Below are positions 52,720 to 64,000 of a DNA stretch of 64,000 nt, piece by piece; the stretch's first letter is position 1; each line of letters opens with the position of its first letter. The notes below the pieces were generated by a model, which made no database searches, had not been told where the DNA came from, and worked only from the letters and a program-made list of their open reading frames with translations. The position numbers and the translations under genes are program-made. The stretch is from Pseudomonas tohonis (GTDB lineage: Bacteria; Pseudomonadota; Gammaproteobacteria; Pseudomonadales; Pseudomonadaceae): assembly GCF_012767755.2 (NCBI RefSeq), contig NZ_AP023189.1, forward strand, positions 744,001-808,000, written 5' to 3'.

Positions 52720-52803
52720 ACAATTTTTCCGTTAACGGCGTGGGAAGACGGGCCCGTTCTGGGCTCTAATACCCGCTCCAGCAGCCCCACAGACCCCACC
52801 GGC

Positions 52804-53619
52804 ATGCGCATTTCCAGCAACCCGAAGATCCTGCTCATCGACGACTCGGTGGCCGACCTGCGCGTGCTGACGGAGTTTCTGTCGGCCCGGGGCCTGGACA
52901 TCGTGGTGGCGTTCGACGGCAAGGACGGCTATCGCAAGGCCCAGTTGCTGCGCCCCGACCTGATCCTGCTGGATGTGCACATGCCCGGCAGCGACGGCTT
53001 CGCGACCTGCCGGTTGCTCAAGGCCAACCCTGAGACCTGCGCCATCCCGGTGATTTTCCTGACGGCGGCCAACCAGCCGCAGGAGCGCCTGACGGGCCTG
53101 ACGCTGGGGGCTGTGGACTATATCGCCAAGCCGCTGATCGACGAGGCGGAGGTGGTGGCGCGGGTGCAGATTCACCTGGAGCTCGCGCGCCGCTTGCGCG
53201 CCGCCGCCCCTCCCGCCCCGGCCCCGGCAGCCGATACGCGCCCGGAAGCGGTGCTGGTGAAGGTGGCCACCGACCATCTGCGCCGGGACCTGCGCCAGCC
53301 GCCCTCGCCGGAAATGCTGGCGCGCCTGTGCGGCACCAATGAAACCCGCCTCAACGAGGCCTTCCACAGGATCGTCGGCATGCCCATCTACGGCTGGTTG
53401 CGCGAGGAGCGGCTCAGCCAGGCCCAGGGGCTGCTGGCCCGCACCGAGACGCCCATCGGCGACATCGGTGATCACCTGGGCTACACCAATGCCGCCAGTT
53501 TCTCCAAGGCCGTGCGGGAGCGCTTCGGTTGCTCGCCGCGCGAGTTGCGCAGCCGCCTGCGGGATGAGGCCGGCCTTCGCGCACCGCTGCAGCAAGGCGC
53601 CGCGGACGATGCCTGCTGA
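52804..53619 (+). CDS. Response regulator with AraC-type output domain (271 aa)
   Basis: A receiver domain (about 8-125: KILLIDDSVADLRVLTEFLSARG, phospho-Asp in LILLDVHMPGSDG, Lys in VDYIAKPL). A Pro/Ala linker (about 130-145) and an AraC double HTH (about 165-255: SPEMLARLCGTNETRLNEAFHRIVGMPIYGWLREERLSQAQGLL, then IGDIGDHLGYTNAASFSKAVRERFGCSPRELRSRL) follow. The ATG at 52804 overlaps no upstream gene. Its stop overlaps the kinase start, so the two are coupled. Likely target: the divergent TpsB-TpsA operon through the 21-bp repeats. Confidence 0.9.
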   Translation: MRISSNPKILLIDDSVADLRVLTEFLSARGLDIVVAFDGKDGYRKAQLLRPDLILLDVHMPGSDGFATCRLLKANPETCAIPVIFLTAANQPQERLTGLTLGAVDYIAKPLIDEAEVVARVQIHLELARRLRAAAPPAPAPAADTRPEAVLVKVATDHLRRDLRQPPSPEMLARLCGTNETRLNEAFHRIVGMPIYGWLREERLSQAQGLLARTETPIGDIGDHLGYTNAASFSKAVRERFGCSPRELRSRLRDEAGLRAPLQQGAADDAC

Positions 53620-56179
53620 CCGCCGCCTGATGCGACTCTGGCAGGTGCTGTGCCTGTGCGGCCTTTGGGCGATGGCCGGCGGGGCCTGGGCCGAGGTGCT
53701 GGAGCTGCGTGACGATGGTGCCTTCCAGGTGGTGGACCGCTTCGACCTGCGCGTCGATCAGGACGGCGGCCTGGATATCACCGCCGTCGCCGCTGCGCCT
53801 GAGCGCTTCGCCCAGGTCGCCGCGCGGACGCTGTCCCAGGGTTTCGATCCGCGGCCACGCTGGTTGCGCTTCAGCATCCGCAACCCGGGTACCACCGCCC
53901 TCACTCGCTGGCTGGAGATCGGCCATGCCCGGCTGGAGTCGGCACGGCTCTATACCTTGGAGGGCGACGGCCGCTGGCAGGTCCAGGCCAGCGGCCTGGT
54001 GGTGCCCATGGCGTTGCGTCCGCTGCCTGGCCCGACGGCGCTGTTCCCGCTCACCCTCGAGCCTGGCGAGACACGCACGCTCTATGTGCGCGTGCAGTCG
54101 CGCTCGGCGCAGTACATGGGCATTCGCCTGTGGGAGCCCCAGGCCTATCGCGACAAGCAGCTGCGGTTCGAGAACCTGCGTTCGATGGCCCAGGGCGGCA
54201 TCGTCCTGGCGGGCCTGCTGTCCCTGCTGATCTTCATCCAGCTGCGCGACATGCCCTATCTCTATTTCGGCCTGGAGATGCTGCTGATCAGTGGGTTCGA
54301 AGCGATCATCGGCGGGCTGGCCCAGCAGTACCTGTGGCCGGGCACCTGGCCGTTCCCGATCGTGCTGGTGCCTCTGCTGGGCGCCGCGGTCATGATCATG
54401 CACTGCCAGTTCGTGCGCACGTTCCTCGACCTCAGGCGGCGAGGGCGGGGGTGGGACCGTACGCTGCTCGGCGTGATCGGGGTGGTGATCGTGGCGGCGC
54501 TGGGGGCCAGCCTGCACGACTACATCGTCTGGCTACAGGTGCTGACCCTCGCTTCGCTGGTGGCGCTGGCCGCCGGGATCATCACCTCCTACCAGGCCTG
54601 GCGGGGTGGCAACGCCTCTGCGGGGCTGACGCTCATTTCCTTCGGGGCGTTCGGTGTCTCGGTGGTGATCCGCGAGGCGGGCCTGTACCTGGGGCTGGAC
54701 CCTACCGGCCCGCTGTTGGCGAGCGCCTGGCCACTGGCGGTGCTGGTGATGGCGCCGTTTATCCTCATCGCCATCACCAATCGCACCCAGCAGTTGTCCG
54801 CCGCGCTGGCGGTGGAGCGCGAAGCCAATCGCGCCAAGACCACCTTCCTGGCGCACATGAGCCATGAGCTGCGTACGCCGCTCAATACCATCATCGGCTT
54901 CGCCCAGTTGCTGCAGCGGGGCTCGCGGCGCCTCGGCCCGGAGGAGGGCGCGCGGGCCATCGAAGGCAGCGGGCGCCATCTGCTGCACCTGATCGACGAG
55001 CTGCTGGATGCGGCTCGGGCGGAGATCGGCCAGTTGGAGGTGACGGCGGCGCCGCTGGCGTTCCGCCCCTGGCTGGCGGACATGGTGGAGGTCGCGCGGC
55101 TGCAGGCCGAGGCGGCTGGCAACGGCTTCTCCCTGGAGGAGCACGGCGTGGTGCCCGAGTACCTGTCCATCGACAGCCGCCGCTTGCGCCAGGTGCTCGA
55201 CAACCTGTTCAGCAACGCCAACCGGCATACCCGCGATGGCCGCATCGCCCTGCGTTACCGAGGGGAGAAGCAGGGCAGCCAGGTTCGGCTGTGCTTCGAG
55301 GTGGAGGACAGCGGCGGCGGTATCGACGGCGACGACCTGGCGAGGATCTTCGAGCCCTTCGTCCGGGGGCGGAACCAGCATGCGGAGGGTTCCCGCGCCG
55401 GGGTTGGCCTGGGGCTGGCCATCGCCCGGCAACTGGTGCGCTGCATGGGCGGCGAGCTGAGCGTGGCCAGCACGCCGGGCCAGGGCAGTGCGTTTCGCTT
55501 CCATGTGGTGGGCGAGCTGCTGGCGGAGTTGCCGGCGGAGCCGGCTGCCGGTGACGTCGCGGTGCCCCGGCCCCTGGGCGATCAGGTGGTGTTGCTGGTG
55601 GAGGATGATCCGGACCTGCGTCTGCTATTGGCCGAGCAGTTGAGCCGGCATCAGCTGCGGGTGGTGACTGCCGTCGATGGCCGGGATGCCGCCCTCAAGT
55701 GGCGCGAGGATGTCGCCCTGGTGATCACCGACCAGTTCATGGACGGCGGTGATGGCTGGTCGGTCCTGCAGTGGGTGGCCGAGCGTTCCCCGGCCACGCC
55801 GGTGGTCCTGCTTTCCGCCACGGCGCCGTTGCCGCCGGAGGGCTTTGCGCCGCACCTGGGCTTTGCCGACTGCCTGCGAAAGCCGATCAGCGAGGCCGAG
55901 CTGGCGGACCTGCTGGCCAGGTTCCTGGGGTTGCAGGACCTGGCCCCGAGCGGTAGCGAATCGCCGGCCTCGGACACCGCCGCCCGGCCGGACGCGGCAC
56001 GCCTGGCGATTCTGGCGAGCCTGGTGGAAACCGGCCAAGTGACCTTGATCGAGGAATGGGCCCACGACCTGGCGGCCGAGCAGCCGGAATGCATCGGCTT
56101 TGCCGATGCCGTGCTGCAGGCGGCGTTGACGCTGGATTTCCCTCAGCTCGCCGAGCTGGTCGGGCCGGCCGAGGGCTGA
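53609..56179 (+). CDS. Hybrid histidine kinase, 7TMR-DISM type (856 aa)
   Basis: The signal peptide ends near ...GGAWAEVL. A 7TMR-DISMED2 sensor domain (about 30-170) and a seven-span 7TMR-DISM region (about 190-395) follow. HisKA has AHMSHELRTPLNTIIGFAQLL (phospho-His), HATPase has DNLFSNANRHT and GVGLGLAIARQLV, and a receiver has VITDQFMDGGDGW. The C-terminal helical tail after about 770 is unassigned. 7TMR-DISM proteins sense carbohydrates or other ligands in the periplasm. ATG 53609 overlaps the response-regulator stop by 11 bases; ATG 53630 is the alternative. It probably phosphorylates that regulator by phosphorelay. Confidence 0.9.
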   Translation: MPADRRLMRLWQVLCLCGLWAMAGGAWAEVLELRDDGAFQVVDRFDLRVDQDGGLDITAVAAAPERFAQVAARTLSQGFDPRPRWLRFSIRNPGTTALTRWLEIGHARLESARLYTLEGDGRWQVQASGLVVPMALRPLPGPTALFPLTLEPGETRTLYVRVQSRSAQYMGIRLWEPQAYRDKQLRFENLRSMAQGGIVLAGLLSLLIFIQLRDMPYLYFGLEMLLISGFEAIIGGLAQQYLWPGTWPFPIVLVPLLGAAVMIMHCQFVRTFLDLRRRGRGWDRTLLGVIGVVIVAALGASLHDYIVWLQVLTLASLVALAAGIITSYQAWRGGNASAGLTLISFGAFGVSVVIREAGLYLGLDPTGPLLASAWPLAVLVMAPFILIAITNRTQQLSAALAVEREANRAKTTFLAHMSHELRTPLNTIIGFAQLLQRGSRRLGPEEGARAIEGSGRHLLHLIDELLDAARAEIGQLEVTAAPLAFRPWLADMVEVARLQAEAAGNGFSLEEHGVVPEYLSIDSRRLRQVLDNLFSNANRHTRDGRIALRYRGEKQGSQVRLCFEVEDSGGGIDGDDLARIFEPFVRGRNQHAEGSRAGVGLGLAIARQLVRCMGGELSVASTPGQGSAFRFHVVGELLAELPAEPAAGDVAVPRPLGDQVVLLVEDDPDLRLLLAEQLSRHQLRVVTAVDGRDAALKWREDVALVITDQFMDGGDGWSVLQWVAERSPATPVVLLSATAPLPPEGFAPHLGFADCLRKPISEAELADLLARFLGLQDLAPSGSESPASDTAARPDAARLAILASLVETGQVTLIEEWAHDLAAEQPECIGFADAVLQAALTLDFPQLAELVGPAEG

Positions 56180-56246
56180 GCGAGCGGGTGCCTGTGCAGG
56201 CTGCTGGACCCGGGGACCCGTCCCGGATCAAGCTCCGGTGAAATGC

Positions 56247-56275
56247 AAAAAAGCCGCGCAATGCGCGGCTTTTTC
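56247..56275. terminator. Terminator between the kinase and the tRNA/rmcA region
   Basis: AAGCCGCGC / GCGCGGCTT stem with A run before and T run after, so it works in both directions. The + strand orientation ends the kinase operon. Confidence 0.85.
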
Positions 56276-56287
56276 ATGGGGTTTTGG

Positions 56288-56364
56288 TGGTGGGCCCACA
56301 CGGACTCGAACCGTGGACCAAAGGATTATGAGTCCTCTGCTCTAACCGACTGAGCTATAGGCCC
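56288..56364 (-). tRNA. tRNA with CAU anticodon, probably tRNA-Ile2
   Basis: A 77-nt cloverleaf on the - strand. The acceptor stem GGGCCTA / TGGGCCC ends with discriminator A and encoded CCA. The D arm is CTCAGTCGGTTAGAG, the anticodon loop is CTCATAA and the T loop is GGTTCGAGTCC. CAU can be elongator Met or, after lysidine modification, Ile (AUA). Pairs C4-G69 and C5-G68 match what is known of TilS recognition, favouring Ile2. It lies next to rmcA and rpoD, as tRNA genes often do there. Confidence 0.9.
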
Positions 56365-56380
56365 CCAGAAGGCCGGCGGA

Positions 56381-59300
56381 TTATACCGGCGCCTTTTCCT
56401 GAGCGCCAACGGGTTGACACGGATCGAGGAATTGCCGGGCGAAAACGTCGGCGGGCAGGGGGCGGCTGACGACGTAGCCCTGGATCTGTTCGCAGCCTTC
56501 GGCGGTGAGGAAGGCTTCCTGGGCGTGGGTTTCGACGCCTTCGGCGATGACGGTGAGTTGCATGCTGCGGCCCAGGGCGATGATGGCGCGGGCGATGGCG
56601 GCGTCTTCGAGGTCGTCGGGCAGGCCGCGGACGAAGGATTTGTCGATCTTGATGATGTCCAGCGGCAGGCGCTTGAGGTAGCTGAGGGAGGAGTAGCCGG
56701 TGCCGAAGTCGTCGATGGCCAGTTGCACGCCGAGCGCCTTGAGGGCGTGGAGCACGGCGAGGGCTTCTTCGGCCTGGCTCATGATGAAGCCTTCGGTGAT
56801 TTCCAGTTGCAGGTGGCAGGGGACGACGCCTGTGTCCTGCAGCAGGCGGTCGATGCGCTCGACCAGTTGCGGCTGGCGCAGCTGGGCGCCGGCGAGGTTG
56901 ACGGAGAGCGGGCCGAAGGGGGCGTGGCGGTCCTGCCATTCGCGCATCTGCCGGCAGGCTTCGGCGAGGACCCAGTCGCCCAGGGGGAGGATGAGGCCGT
57001 TCTCTTCGGCGAGGGGGATGAAGCGCTCGGGGGAGATTTCGCCGAACAGGGGGTGGTGCCAGCGGATCAGGGCTTCGGCGCCGATCAGGCGGCGGTTCTG
57101 CAGGCACAGCTTGGGTTGGTAGTAGAGGCTGAGTTCGCCGCGTTCGAGGGCGCGACGCAGTTCGTTCTCCAGGGCCATGCGTTCGTTGGCCTGGAAGGTG
57201 AGGTCGCGGGTGTAGAACTCGATGCGGTTGCGGCCCTTGGATTTGGCGCGGTACATGGCGGCGTCGGCGTTCTTGACGACGGTGGCGACGTCGTTGCCGT
57301 GTTCGGGGTAGAGGCTGATGCCGATGCTGGCGCTGGTGAAGAATTCGTGGTCGTCGGCCTCGAAGGGGGCGCTGAAGCAGGCGAGCAGTTTGTTGGCGAC
57401 GTGTTCGGCGTCGACGGCGTTGTGCAGGCCGGGCAGGAGGATGATGAATTCGTCACCGCCGAGGCGGGCGACGGTGTCGATGTCGCGCAGCTGGTCCTTG
57501 AGGCGGGCGGCGATGCTTTTGAGCAGGAGGTCGCCGACCGGGTGGCCGAGGCTGTCGTTGATGTGTTTGAAGCGGTCGAGGTCGATGAACAGTACGGCGC
57601 CCTGCTGGGCGTCGGTGGTGGCGTCGAGCAGGGCGGCCTGCAGGCGGCTTTCGAAGAGGATGCGGTTGGGCAGCCCGGTGAGGGGGTCGTGGTGGGCCTG
57701 GTAGTCGAGGCGGTCCTGGGCGTGCTTGAGGGTGGAGATGTCGGCGAAGACGCCTACGAAGTGGGTGATCTGGTCGTCGCGGTTGCGTACGGCACTGATG
57801 GTCAGCCACTCGGGATAGGGTTCGCCGTTCTTGCGGCGGTTCCAGATTTCGCCCTGCCAGTGGCCGTCGGCGGCGAGCTGGTGCCACATGGCGGCGTAGA
57901 AGGCGCTGTCGTGCTGGCCGGAGGCGAGCAGGCGCGGTGATTGGCCGAGGGCTTCGGCTTCGCTGTAGCCGGTGATTTCGGTGAAGGCGCGGTTGACGGC
58001 GGTGATGCGTTGTTCGGTGTCGGTGATCATCACGCCTTCGGCGGTGCTTTCGAAGACGGTGGCGGCCTGCAGGAGCTTTTCCTGCATGTGCTGGCGCTCG
58101 GTGATGTCGCGGGCGATGGTGAGGACGCAGGCTTCGCCGTTGATGGGGAGGGGCTGGGCGGTGAGTTCGCAGAGGCGGATGCTGCCACCCTTGGTGCGTA
58201 CCGGGGCGGTGAAGTTGCGCAGGCTGCCCTGGTCGCTGATGACGCGGACCATTTGCTGGCGGTCTTCGGGGTTGGCCCAGATGCCGAGTTCGAGGGTGGA
58301 GCGGTCGGCGGCTTCGCGGGCGGTGTAGCCGGTGATGCGGGTGAAGCCTTCGTTGGCTTCGATGAGCCTGCCGTCGGCCAGGCGGGTGATGAGCAGGCCG
58401 TCGGGGGAGGCGTGGAAGGCGCGGGCGAATTTCTCTTCGGAGATCTTCAGTTGCTGCTGGGTTTCCTTGACGAGGGTGATGTCGCGCACGACGACGATGA
58501 GGGCGGGGATGCCGTCGAGGTCGGTGGGTTGCGCGGAGATGAGGCCGGTGAAGTTTTCGCCGTTCTGCCGGCGGAAGGTCATTTCCAGGTTGTGCAGGCT
58601 TTCGCTCTGCAGGCGCTGGAGGAGGCCGGGACCCATGTCGGGGGTGCCCCAGATGCCCAGTTCGGTGGCGGTGCGGCCGATGGCCTGGGCGGCGCTGACG
58701 CCGGTCTGTTGCTCGAAGGTGCGGTTGACGTCGAGCAGGCGGCCGTCCTGGCGGCGGGCGAGGGCGATGACGTCGGGGCAGTTGTGGAACACGGAGGCGA
58801 ATTTCTGCTGGGAGAGGCGCAGGGCGTGTTCGGTGTCCTTGGCTTCGGTGATGTCGATCATCAGGCCGCGGATGATCTGGCTGTCGCCCTGGGGGTCGAG
58901 GGTGACGATGTCGCGGATCCACAGGACGCGGCCGTCGGCGGCGAGCATGCGGTAGTCGAAGCTGTGGTCGCGCCCGGCGGCGACTTCCTCGTTGCAGAAG
59001 TATTCGGCGCGCTGGGCGTCTTCGGGGTGGAGGGTGCGCTGCCAGAAGCCGGGCTCGAGCCAGTCCGCCAGGGGGTAGCCGAGCAGGCGTTCGGCGTGGG
59101 GCGAGACGTAGGTGAAGCGGTGTTCGTCGAGGCGCATTTCCCAGGCGATGGCGTTGAGGCTTTCGACCAGGCCGCGGTAGTGCTGCTCGCTGGTGCGCAG
59201 TTCGTCTTCGAGCAGGGCGCGGCGTGACATTTCGCCGCTGAGGCGGCGGTTGATGCGCAGGACGAAGACCAGGGCGAGGCCGATCAGCAGCAGGGCGGGG

Positions 59301-60115
59301 AGGCCGTAGGCGATGAGGGTGGTCCAGACCGGGCGACGGTCGATGACGCCACCGACCCAGCGGTCCTGGATGGCTTCGACCTGGGCGGTGCTGATGTCGG
59401 CGAAGACCTTGTCGAGGATGCCGATCAGTGGGGTGTCGCCACGCGGCGTGGCCATGGCGAGCTGGTAGCGGTAGGGCGTCTCGCCGCTGATGTAGAGGCC
59501 TTCAAGCCTGAGCTGGCGCAGGCTCCAGACGCTGGAGGCGAGGTCGCCGACGAAGGCGTCGGCCTGGCCGGTGGCCAGCGCCTGGAGGCTGGCGGCGACG
59601 CTGGGCAGGGGCAGGAGGTTGAGGTCGGGATTGCCGCTGCGCAGCAGCTCGTGGGGGGCGTAGTCCTCGACCACGGCGATCTTGAGGCCGTAGAGCTCGC
59701 CGAGTGACTTGGGCTGCGGGCCGCCGTCGCGGGCGAGGATGACGATGGGGAAGTCGAGGTAGGGGCGGGTGAAGCTGAGGTACTGCTGGCGTTCGGGGGT
59801 GGACATGACGCCGGGCAGCAGGTCGAGCTGGCCATTGCGGGCCTGCTCCAGCACTTCACCCCAGTTGCGGGGCTCCACCGGTTCTAGGCGCACGCCCAGG
59901 CGGTCCTGGATCAGCTTGACGTAGTCGGCGGCGAGGCCCTGGTGGCGGCCCTGGCTGTCGCGGAATTCGAAGGGGGGCCAGGAGGCGTCGATGCCCATGC
60001 GCAGGACGGGGTGGTCCTGCAGCCATGCCTGTTCTTCCTGCGTGAGGGTGAACGCTCCGGACGGGGCCGCCCAGAACGCCAGACACAGCAGGAGAATGGC
60101 AGGCAGACGCGCCAT
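56381..60115 (-). CDS. rmcA: RmcA-type PBP-PAS-GGDEF-EAL protein (1244 aa)
   Basis: A signal peptide, a periplasmic solute-binding domain (about 30-265: LRMGIDASWPPFEFRDSQGRHQGLAADYVKLI), and one membrane span (about 272-294). Four PAS domains follow (about 310-800). Then come GGDEF (ARLGGDEFIILLP, about 945) and EAL (IGAEALIRWHHPL, with DDFGTGYSSLSYLKRLPLDIIKID). Length and order match P. aeruginosa RmcA (PA0575), a phosphodiesterase that lowers c-di-GMP in response to arginine and redox/phenazine state. Both catalytic motifs are intact. It lies next to rpoD-dnaG as in PAO1. Confidence 0.93.
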   Translation of the reverse strand: MARLPAILLLCLAFWAAPSGAFTLTQEEQAWLQDHPVLRMGIDASWPPFEFRDSQGRHQGLAADYVKLIQDRLGVRLEPVEPRNWGEVLEQARNGQLDLLPGVMSTPERQQYLSFTRPYLDFPIVILARDGGPQPKSLGELYGLKIAVVEDYAPHELLRSGNPDLNLLPLPSVAASLQALATGQADAFVGDLASSVWSLRQLRLEGLYISGETPYRYQLAMATPRGDTPLIGILDKVFADISTAQVEAIQDRWVGGVIDRRPVWTTLIAYGLPALLLIGLALVFVLRINRRLSGEMSRRALLEDELRTSEQHYRGLVESLNAIAWEMRLDEHRFTYVSPHAERLLGYPLADWLEPGFWQRTLHPEDAQRAEYFCNEEVAAGRDHSFDYRMLAADGRVLWIRDIVTLDPQGDSQIIRGLMIDITEAKDTEHALRLSQQKFASVFHNCPDVIALARRQDGRLLDVNRTFEQQTGVSAAQAIGRTATELGIWGTPDMGPGLLQRLQSESLHNLEMTFRRQNGENFTGLISAQPTDLDGIPALIVVVRDITLVKETQQQLKISEEKFARAFHASPDGLLITRLADGRLIEANEGFTRITGYTAREAADRSTLELGIWANPEDRQQMVRVISDQGSLRNFTAPVRTKGGSIRLCELTAQPLPINGEACVLTIARDITERQHMQEKLLQAATVFESTAEGVMITDTEQRITAVNRAFTEITGYSEAEALGQSPRLLASGQHDSAFYAAMWHQLAADGHWQGEIWNRRKNGEPYPEWLTISAVRNRDDQITHFVGVFADISTLKHAQDRLDYQAHHDPLTGLPNRILFESRLQAALLDATTDAQQGAVLFIDLDRFKHINDSLGHPVGDLLLKSIAARLKDQLRDIDTVARLGGDEFIILLPGLHNAVDAEHVANKLLACFSAPFEADDHEFFTSASIGISLYPEHGNDVATVVKNADAAMYRAKSKGRNRIEFYTRDLTFQANERMALENELRRALERGELSLYYQPKLCLQNRRLIGAEALIRWHHPLFGEISPERFIPLAEENGLILPLGDWVLAEACRQMREWQDRHAPFGPLSVNLAGAQLRQPQLVERIDRLLQDTGVVPCHLQLEITEGFIMSQAEEALAVLHALKALGVQLAIDDFGTGYSSLSYLKRLPLDIIKIDKSFVRGLPDDLEDAAIARAIIALGRSMQLTVIAEGVETHAQEAFLTAEGCEQIQGYVVSRPLPADVFARQFLDPCQPVGAQEKAPV

Positions 60116-60184
60116 GACGGTCTCGTTCCACGAAGTGATAGGCGGAAGTGTAGACGTGGCAGCTGGCGCTTTGGTAGCAGAAAG

Positions 60185-60211
60185 AAAAACCCCCGGACTG
60201 GCCGGGGGTTT
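60185..60211 (-). terminator. rpoD terminator
   Basis: On the - strand, AACCCCCGG / CCGGGGGTT with a 5-base loop, followed by TTTTT, just after the rpoD stop at 60218. Confidence 0.85.
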
Positions 60212-60217
60212 GTTCGA

Positions 60218-62068
<1,851 letters not shown>

Positions 62069-62135
62069 AACACCCTATCCACTTAAGGTCTTGGCGGGCT
62101 AAAAACAAGCCGAGGATTATACCTGACCAGGTGCC

Positions 62136-64000
62136 TCACGCGCCAGTTGGGCTGGTGGAGGCTGGAGATGGACTGCGGCTGAGGAGGTCGCGCAGTTGGT
62201 CTTTTTCCTCTGCGCTGAGTTCGCTCTGCCTTGCTTTGCGTAGCAGTTGTTCGAGGCTGCGCTCACGTTGGCGGGCCGACAACCTAGTTATAGTGTCGAA
62301 AAACTGTTGTTCAAGGTTGTCGCTCGAAATCAACCATTCCTTTTCCGCCAGGGCCTGCAGCAGGCGGCCCTGTTCGGTGCCGTGCCAGCGGGCGATGAGC
62401 TGCAGCGAGCGCAGCTTGGGGTTCTTCTGCAGGGCTTCGAGCAGGGACACCATCAGGCGGGCGTACGTGTCGTCTTCTGCCGCGAAATGGCTGGCATTTT
62501 CAACCTTCTGGGCAAGGTTCGGGTGATGCAGAAGGGTGCGCAGCGCGGTCAGCGTCGGTGACTCGACCTTGATCTCGGTACGCGGCGGGCGCTTGAAATC
62601 GTCGCGCCCACCCTTCTTGTCCCAGGGCTTGCCGCCTTTCTTCCAGTCGCCTTTCTTGCGCTCACCCTTCTGCCAGTCACCCTGTTGCCGGGCGGGCGGT
62701 TCGAAGTAGTGCTCCTGGCTCGGCTCGCCGTAGCTTTCGTAGCCGGCGGGGGCGCCGTAGTGGTAGTCGTCGGGGTAGTGCGACGGCTCGCTGCTGGGGG
62801 GCGGTGCGTCGTGACTCAGTTGGCCGATCGCCTCACCATTCAATCCGGTGATTTCCGACAGGCGCTGGCGCATGAGTGTACGCAGGTTGGCGCCGGGAAC
62901 CTTGTCGATCAGCGGTGCCGCCAGGGTCACCAGGTGTGCCTTGCCTTCCAGGGAGCTGGGGTCGGCTTCTTCCTTCAGTTGCTGGAAGAAATAGTCGGCA
63001 AGGGGCTGTGCGTGCTGGGTTATGCGGGCGCGGAAGGCGTCGGTGCCTTCGGCGCGCACCAGGCTGTCCGGGTCCTCGCCTTCGGGAAGGAACAGGAAGC
63101 GCGCGCGGCGCCCGTCTTCCAGGCTCGGCAAGGTGGCTTCGAGTGCTCGCCAGGCAGCCTTGCGGCCGGCCTGGTCGCCGTCGAAGCAGAACAGGATGCT
63201 GGGCACGAGGCGGAACAGGCGCCTGACATGTTCCTCGCTGGTGGCGGTGCCCAGGGTGGCGACGGCATTGCGCAGGCCTTGCTGGGCGAGGGCGATGACG
63301 TCCATGTAGCCCTCGACGACCATGATTTCGTCGAGGTTGCGGTTGTTCTTGCGGGCCTCGTACAGGCCGTAGAGTTCCTGGCCCTTGTGGAAGACCGGTG
63401 TCTCGGGGGAGTTCAGGTACTTGGGCTTGTCGTCACCGAGTACCCGGCCGCCGAAGGCGATGATGCGGCCACGGTTGTCGCGGATGGGGAACATGACCCG
63501 GTCGCGGAAGCGGTCGTAGCGCTTGCCGCTCTCGGCGTTCTCGATCAGCAGGCCGGCGTCGATCATGGTCTTCTGCTGCAGGGCGTCGCTGGCCAGGTGC
63601 TTGAGCAGGTTGTCCCAGCCCGGCGGTGCGAAGCCCAGGCCGAAGTCGCGGGCGATCTCGCCGGACAGGCCGCGGCCCTTCAGGTAGTCCACTGCCGCCT
63701 TGCGCGTCGGGTGGCTTTTCAGGGCCTGGCGGTAGTAGTCCGAGGCGGCGCTGAGCAGGGCGTAGAGGGGGGAGTCCGTGGGTTGGCGCGGGCGGTTGCC
63801 GCGACCACTTTCTTCACGTGGGACGTCCATCCCGGCGCGCTTGGCGAGTTCCTCGACGGCCTGGGGGAAGTCCAGGTTGTCGTGGTCCATGACGAAGCCG
63901 AGGGCGTTGCCGCCGGCGCCGCAGCCGAAGCAGTAGTAGAACTGCTTGTCTGGGCTGACGCTGAAGGAGGGCGTCTTCTCGTTATGGAAGGGGCAGCGGG
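62136..64000 (-). CDS. dnaG: DNA primase (5' end outside window)
   Basis: The frame continues past the right edge. The visible start ...RCPFHNEKTPSFSVSPDKQFYYCFGCGAGGNALG is most of the CHC2 zinc-binding domain. The TOPRIM core is IMVVEGYMDVIALAQ and FCFDGDQAGRKAAWRALE. The C-terminal domain that binds DnaB runs to 62136, with a Pro/Lys/Gly-rich linker near the middle (QQGDWQKGERKKGDWKKGGK). It makes RNA primers for replication. It precedes rpoD by 67 bp. Confidence 0.97.
   Translation of the reverse strand, partial: RCPFHNEKTPSFSVSPDKQFYYCFGCGAGGNALGFVMDHDNLDFPQAVEELAKRAGMDVPREESGRGNRPRQPTDSPLYALLSAASDYYRQALKSHPTRKAAVDYLKGRGLSGEIARDFGLGFAPPGWDNLLKHLASDALQQKTMIDAGLLIENAESGKRYDRFRDRVMFPIRDNRGRIIAFGGRVLGDDKPKYLNSPETPVFHKGQELYGLYEARKNNRNLDEIMVVEGYMDVIALAQQGLRNAVATLGTATSEEHVRRLFRLVPSILFCFDGDQAGRKAAWRALEATLPSLEDGRRARFLFLPEGEDPDSLVRAEGTDAFRARITQHAQPLADYFFQQLKEEADPSSLEGKAHLVTLAAPLIDKVPGANLRTLMRQRLSEITGLNGEAIGQLSHDAPPPSSEPSHYPDDYHYGAPAGYESYGEPSQEHYFEPPARQQGDWQKGERKKGDWKKGGKPWDKKGGRDDFKRPPRTEIKVESPTLTALRTLLHHPNLAQKVENASHFAAEDDTYARLMVSLLEALQKNPKLRSLQLIARWHGTEQGRLLQALAEKEWLISSDNLEQQFFDTITRLSARQRERSLEQLLRKARQSELSAEEKDQLRDLLSRSPSPASTSPTGA

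Overview
The window is GC-rich chromosomal DNA from a Pseudomonas. The evidence is the rpoD and dnaG sequences, an RsmY-type sRNA with a GacA box, an RmcA-type c-di-GMP protein, and gene order that recalls the P. aeruginosa PA0507-PA0535 and PA0575-PA0577 regions (recalled, not searched). The right end (tRNA, rmcA, rpoD, dnaG) is core genome. The left and middle alternate core blocks with accessory cassettes.

Layout. 1-2.4 kb: two tandem acyl-CoA dehydrogenases, the first cut by the window edge. 2.6-7.5 kb: an endonuclease I-like secreted protein, rsmY, a LysR regulator, and a MOSC / small protein / aminotransferase / glutamine amidotransferase operon. 7.9-13.3 kb: davB-davA (lysine to 5-aminovalerate) and an Lrp/AsnC regulator that sits between two paralogous fimbrial-adhesin-like genes. 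13.3-15.3 kb: an AraC regulator and a membrane protein with a degenerate GGDEF domain. 15.7-24.3 kb: a phosphate-scavenging island of TonB-dependent receptor, tandem beta-propeller phytase lipoprotein, ExbB, ExbD, TonB and PhoX, with PHO-box-like sites ahead of the receptor and of exbB. 24.8-27.8 kb: an intact diguanylate cyclase, a four-repeat membrane protein, a DUF2388 protein and a Sel1 lipoprotein.

27.9-34.6 kb is a polyamine block: PauB-type oxidase, XRE-cupin regulator, glutamylpolyamine synthetase, LysR, polyamine-type binding protein and agmatinase. Two spaced palindromes precede pauB. 34.9-39.9 kb holds a CoA-transferase and a GntP-family permease with a sigma-54 promoter, three GTCC-N8-GGAC sites and a sigma-54 activator. 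40.0-45.8 kb starts with a YqaE/Pmp3 peptide and a BRO-N protein. An AT-richer three-gene cassette follows that matches the ABC-three-component (ABC-3C) conflict systems: a nuclease-like effector/CTD protein, a middle component and a DUF3732 SMC-like ATPase. A NERD-domain protein comes next. 46.1-56.2 kb has a two-partner-secretion adhesin with about 13 propeller-like repeats and its TpsB transporter, divergent from an AraC-type response regulator and a hybrid histidine kinase.

The most interesting parts are the ABC-3C cassette, the PHO-controlled phytate/organophosphate import island with its own TonB motor, the rsmY locus, and several operator architectures readable from sequence. Dispersed palindromic repeats fill most long intergenic gaps. 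I saw no rRNA, CRISPR array, transposase or integrase.
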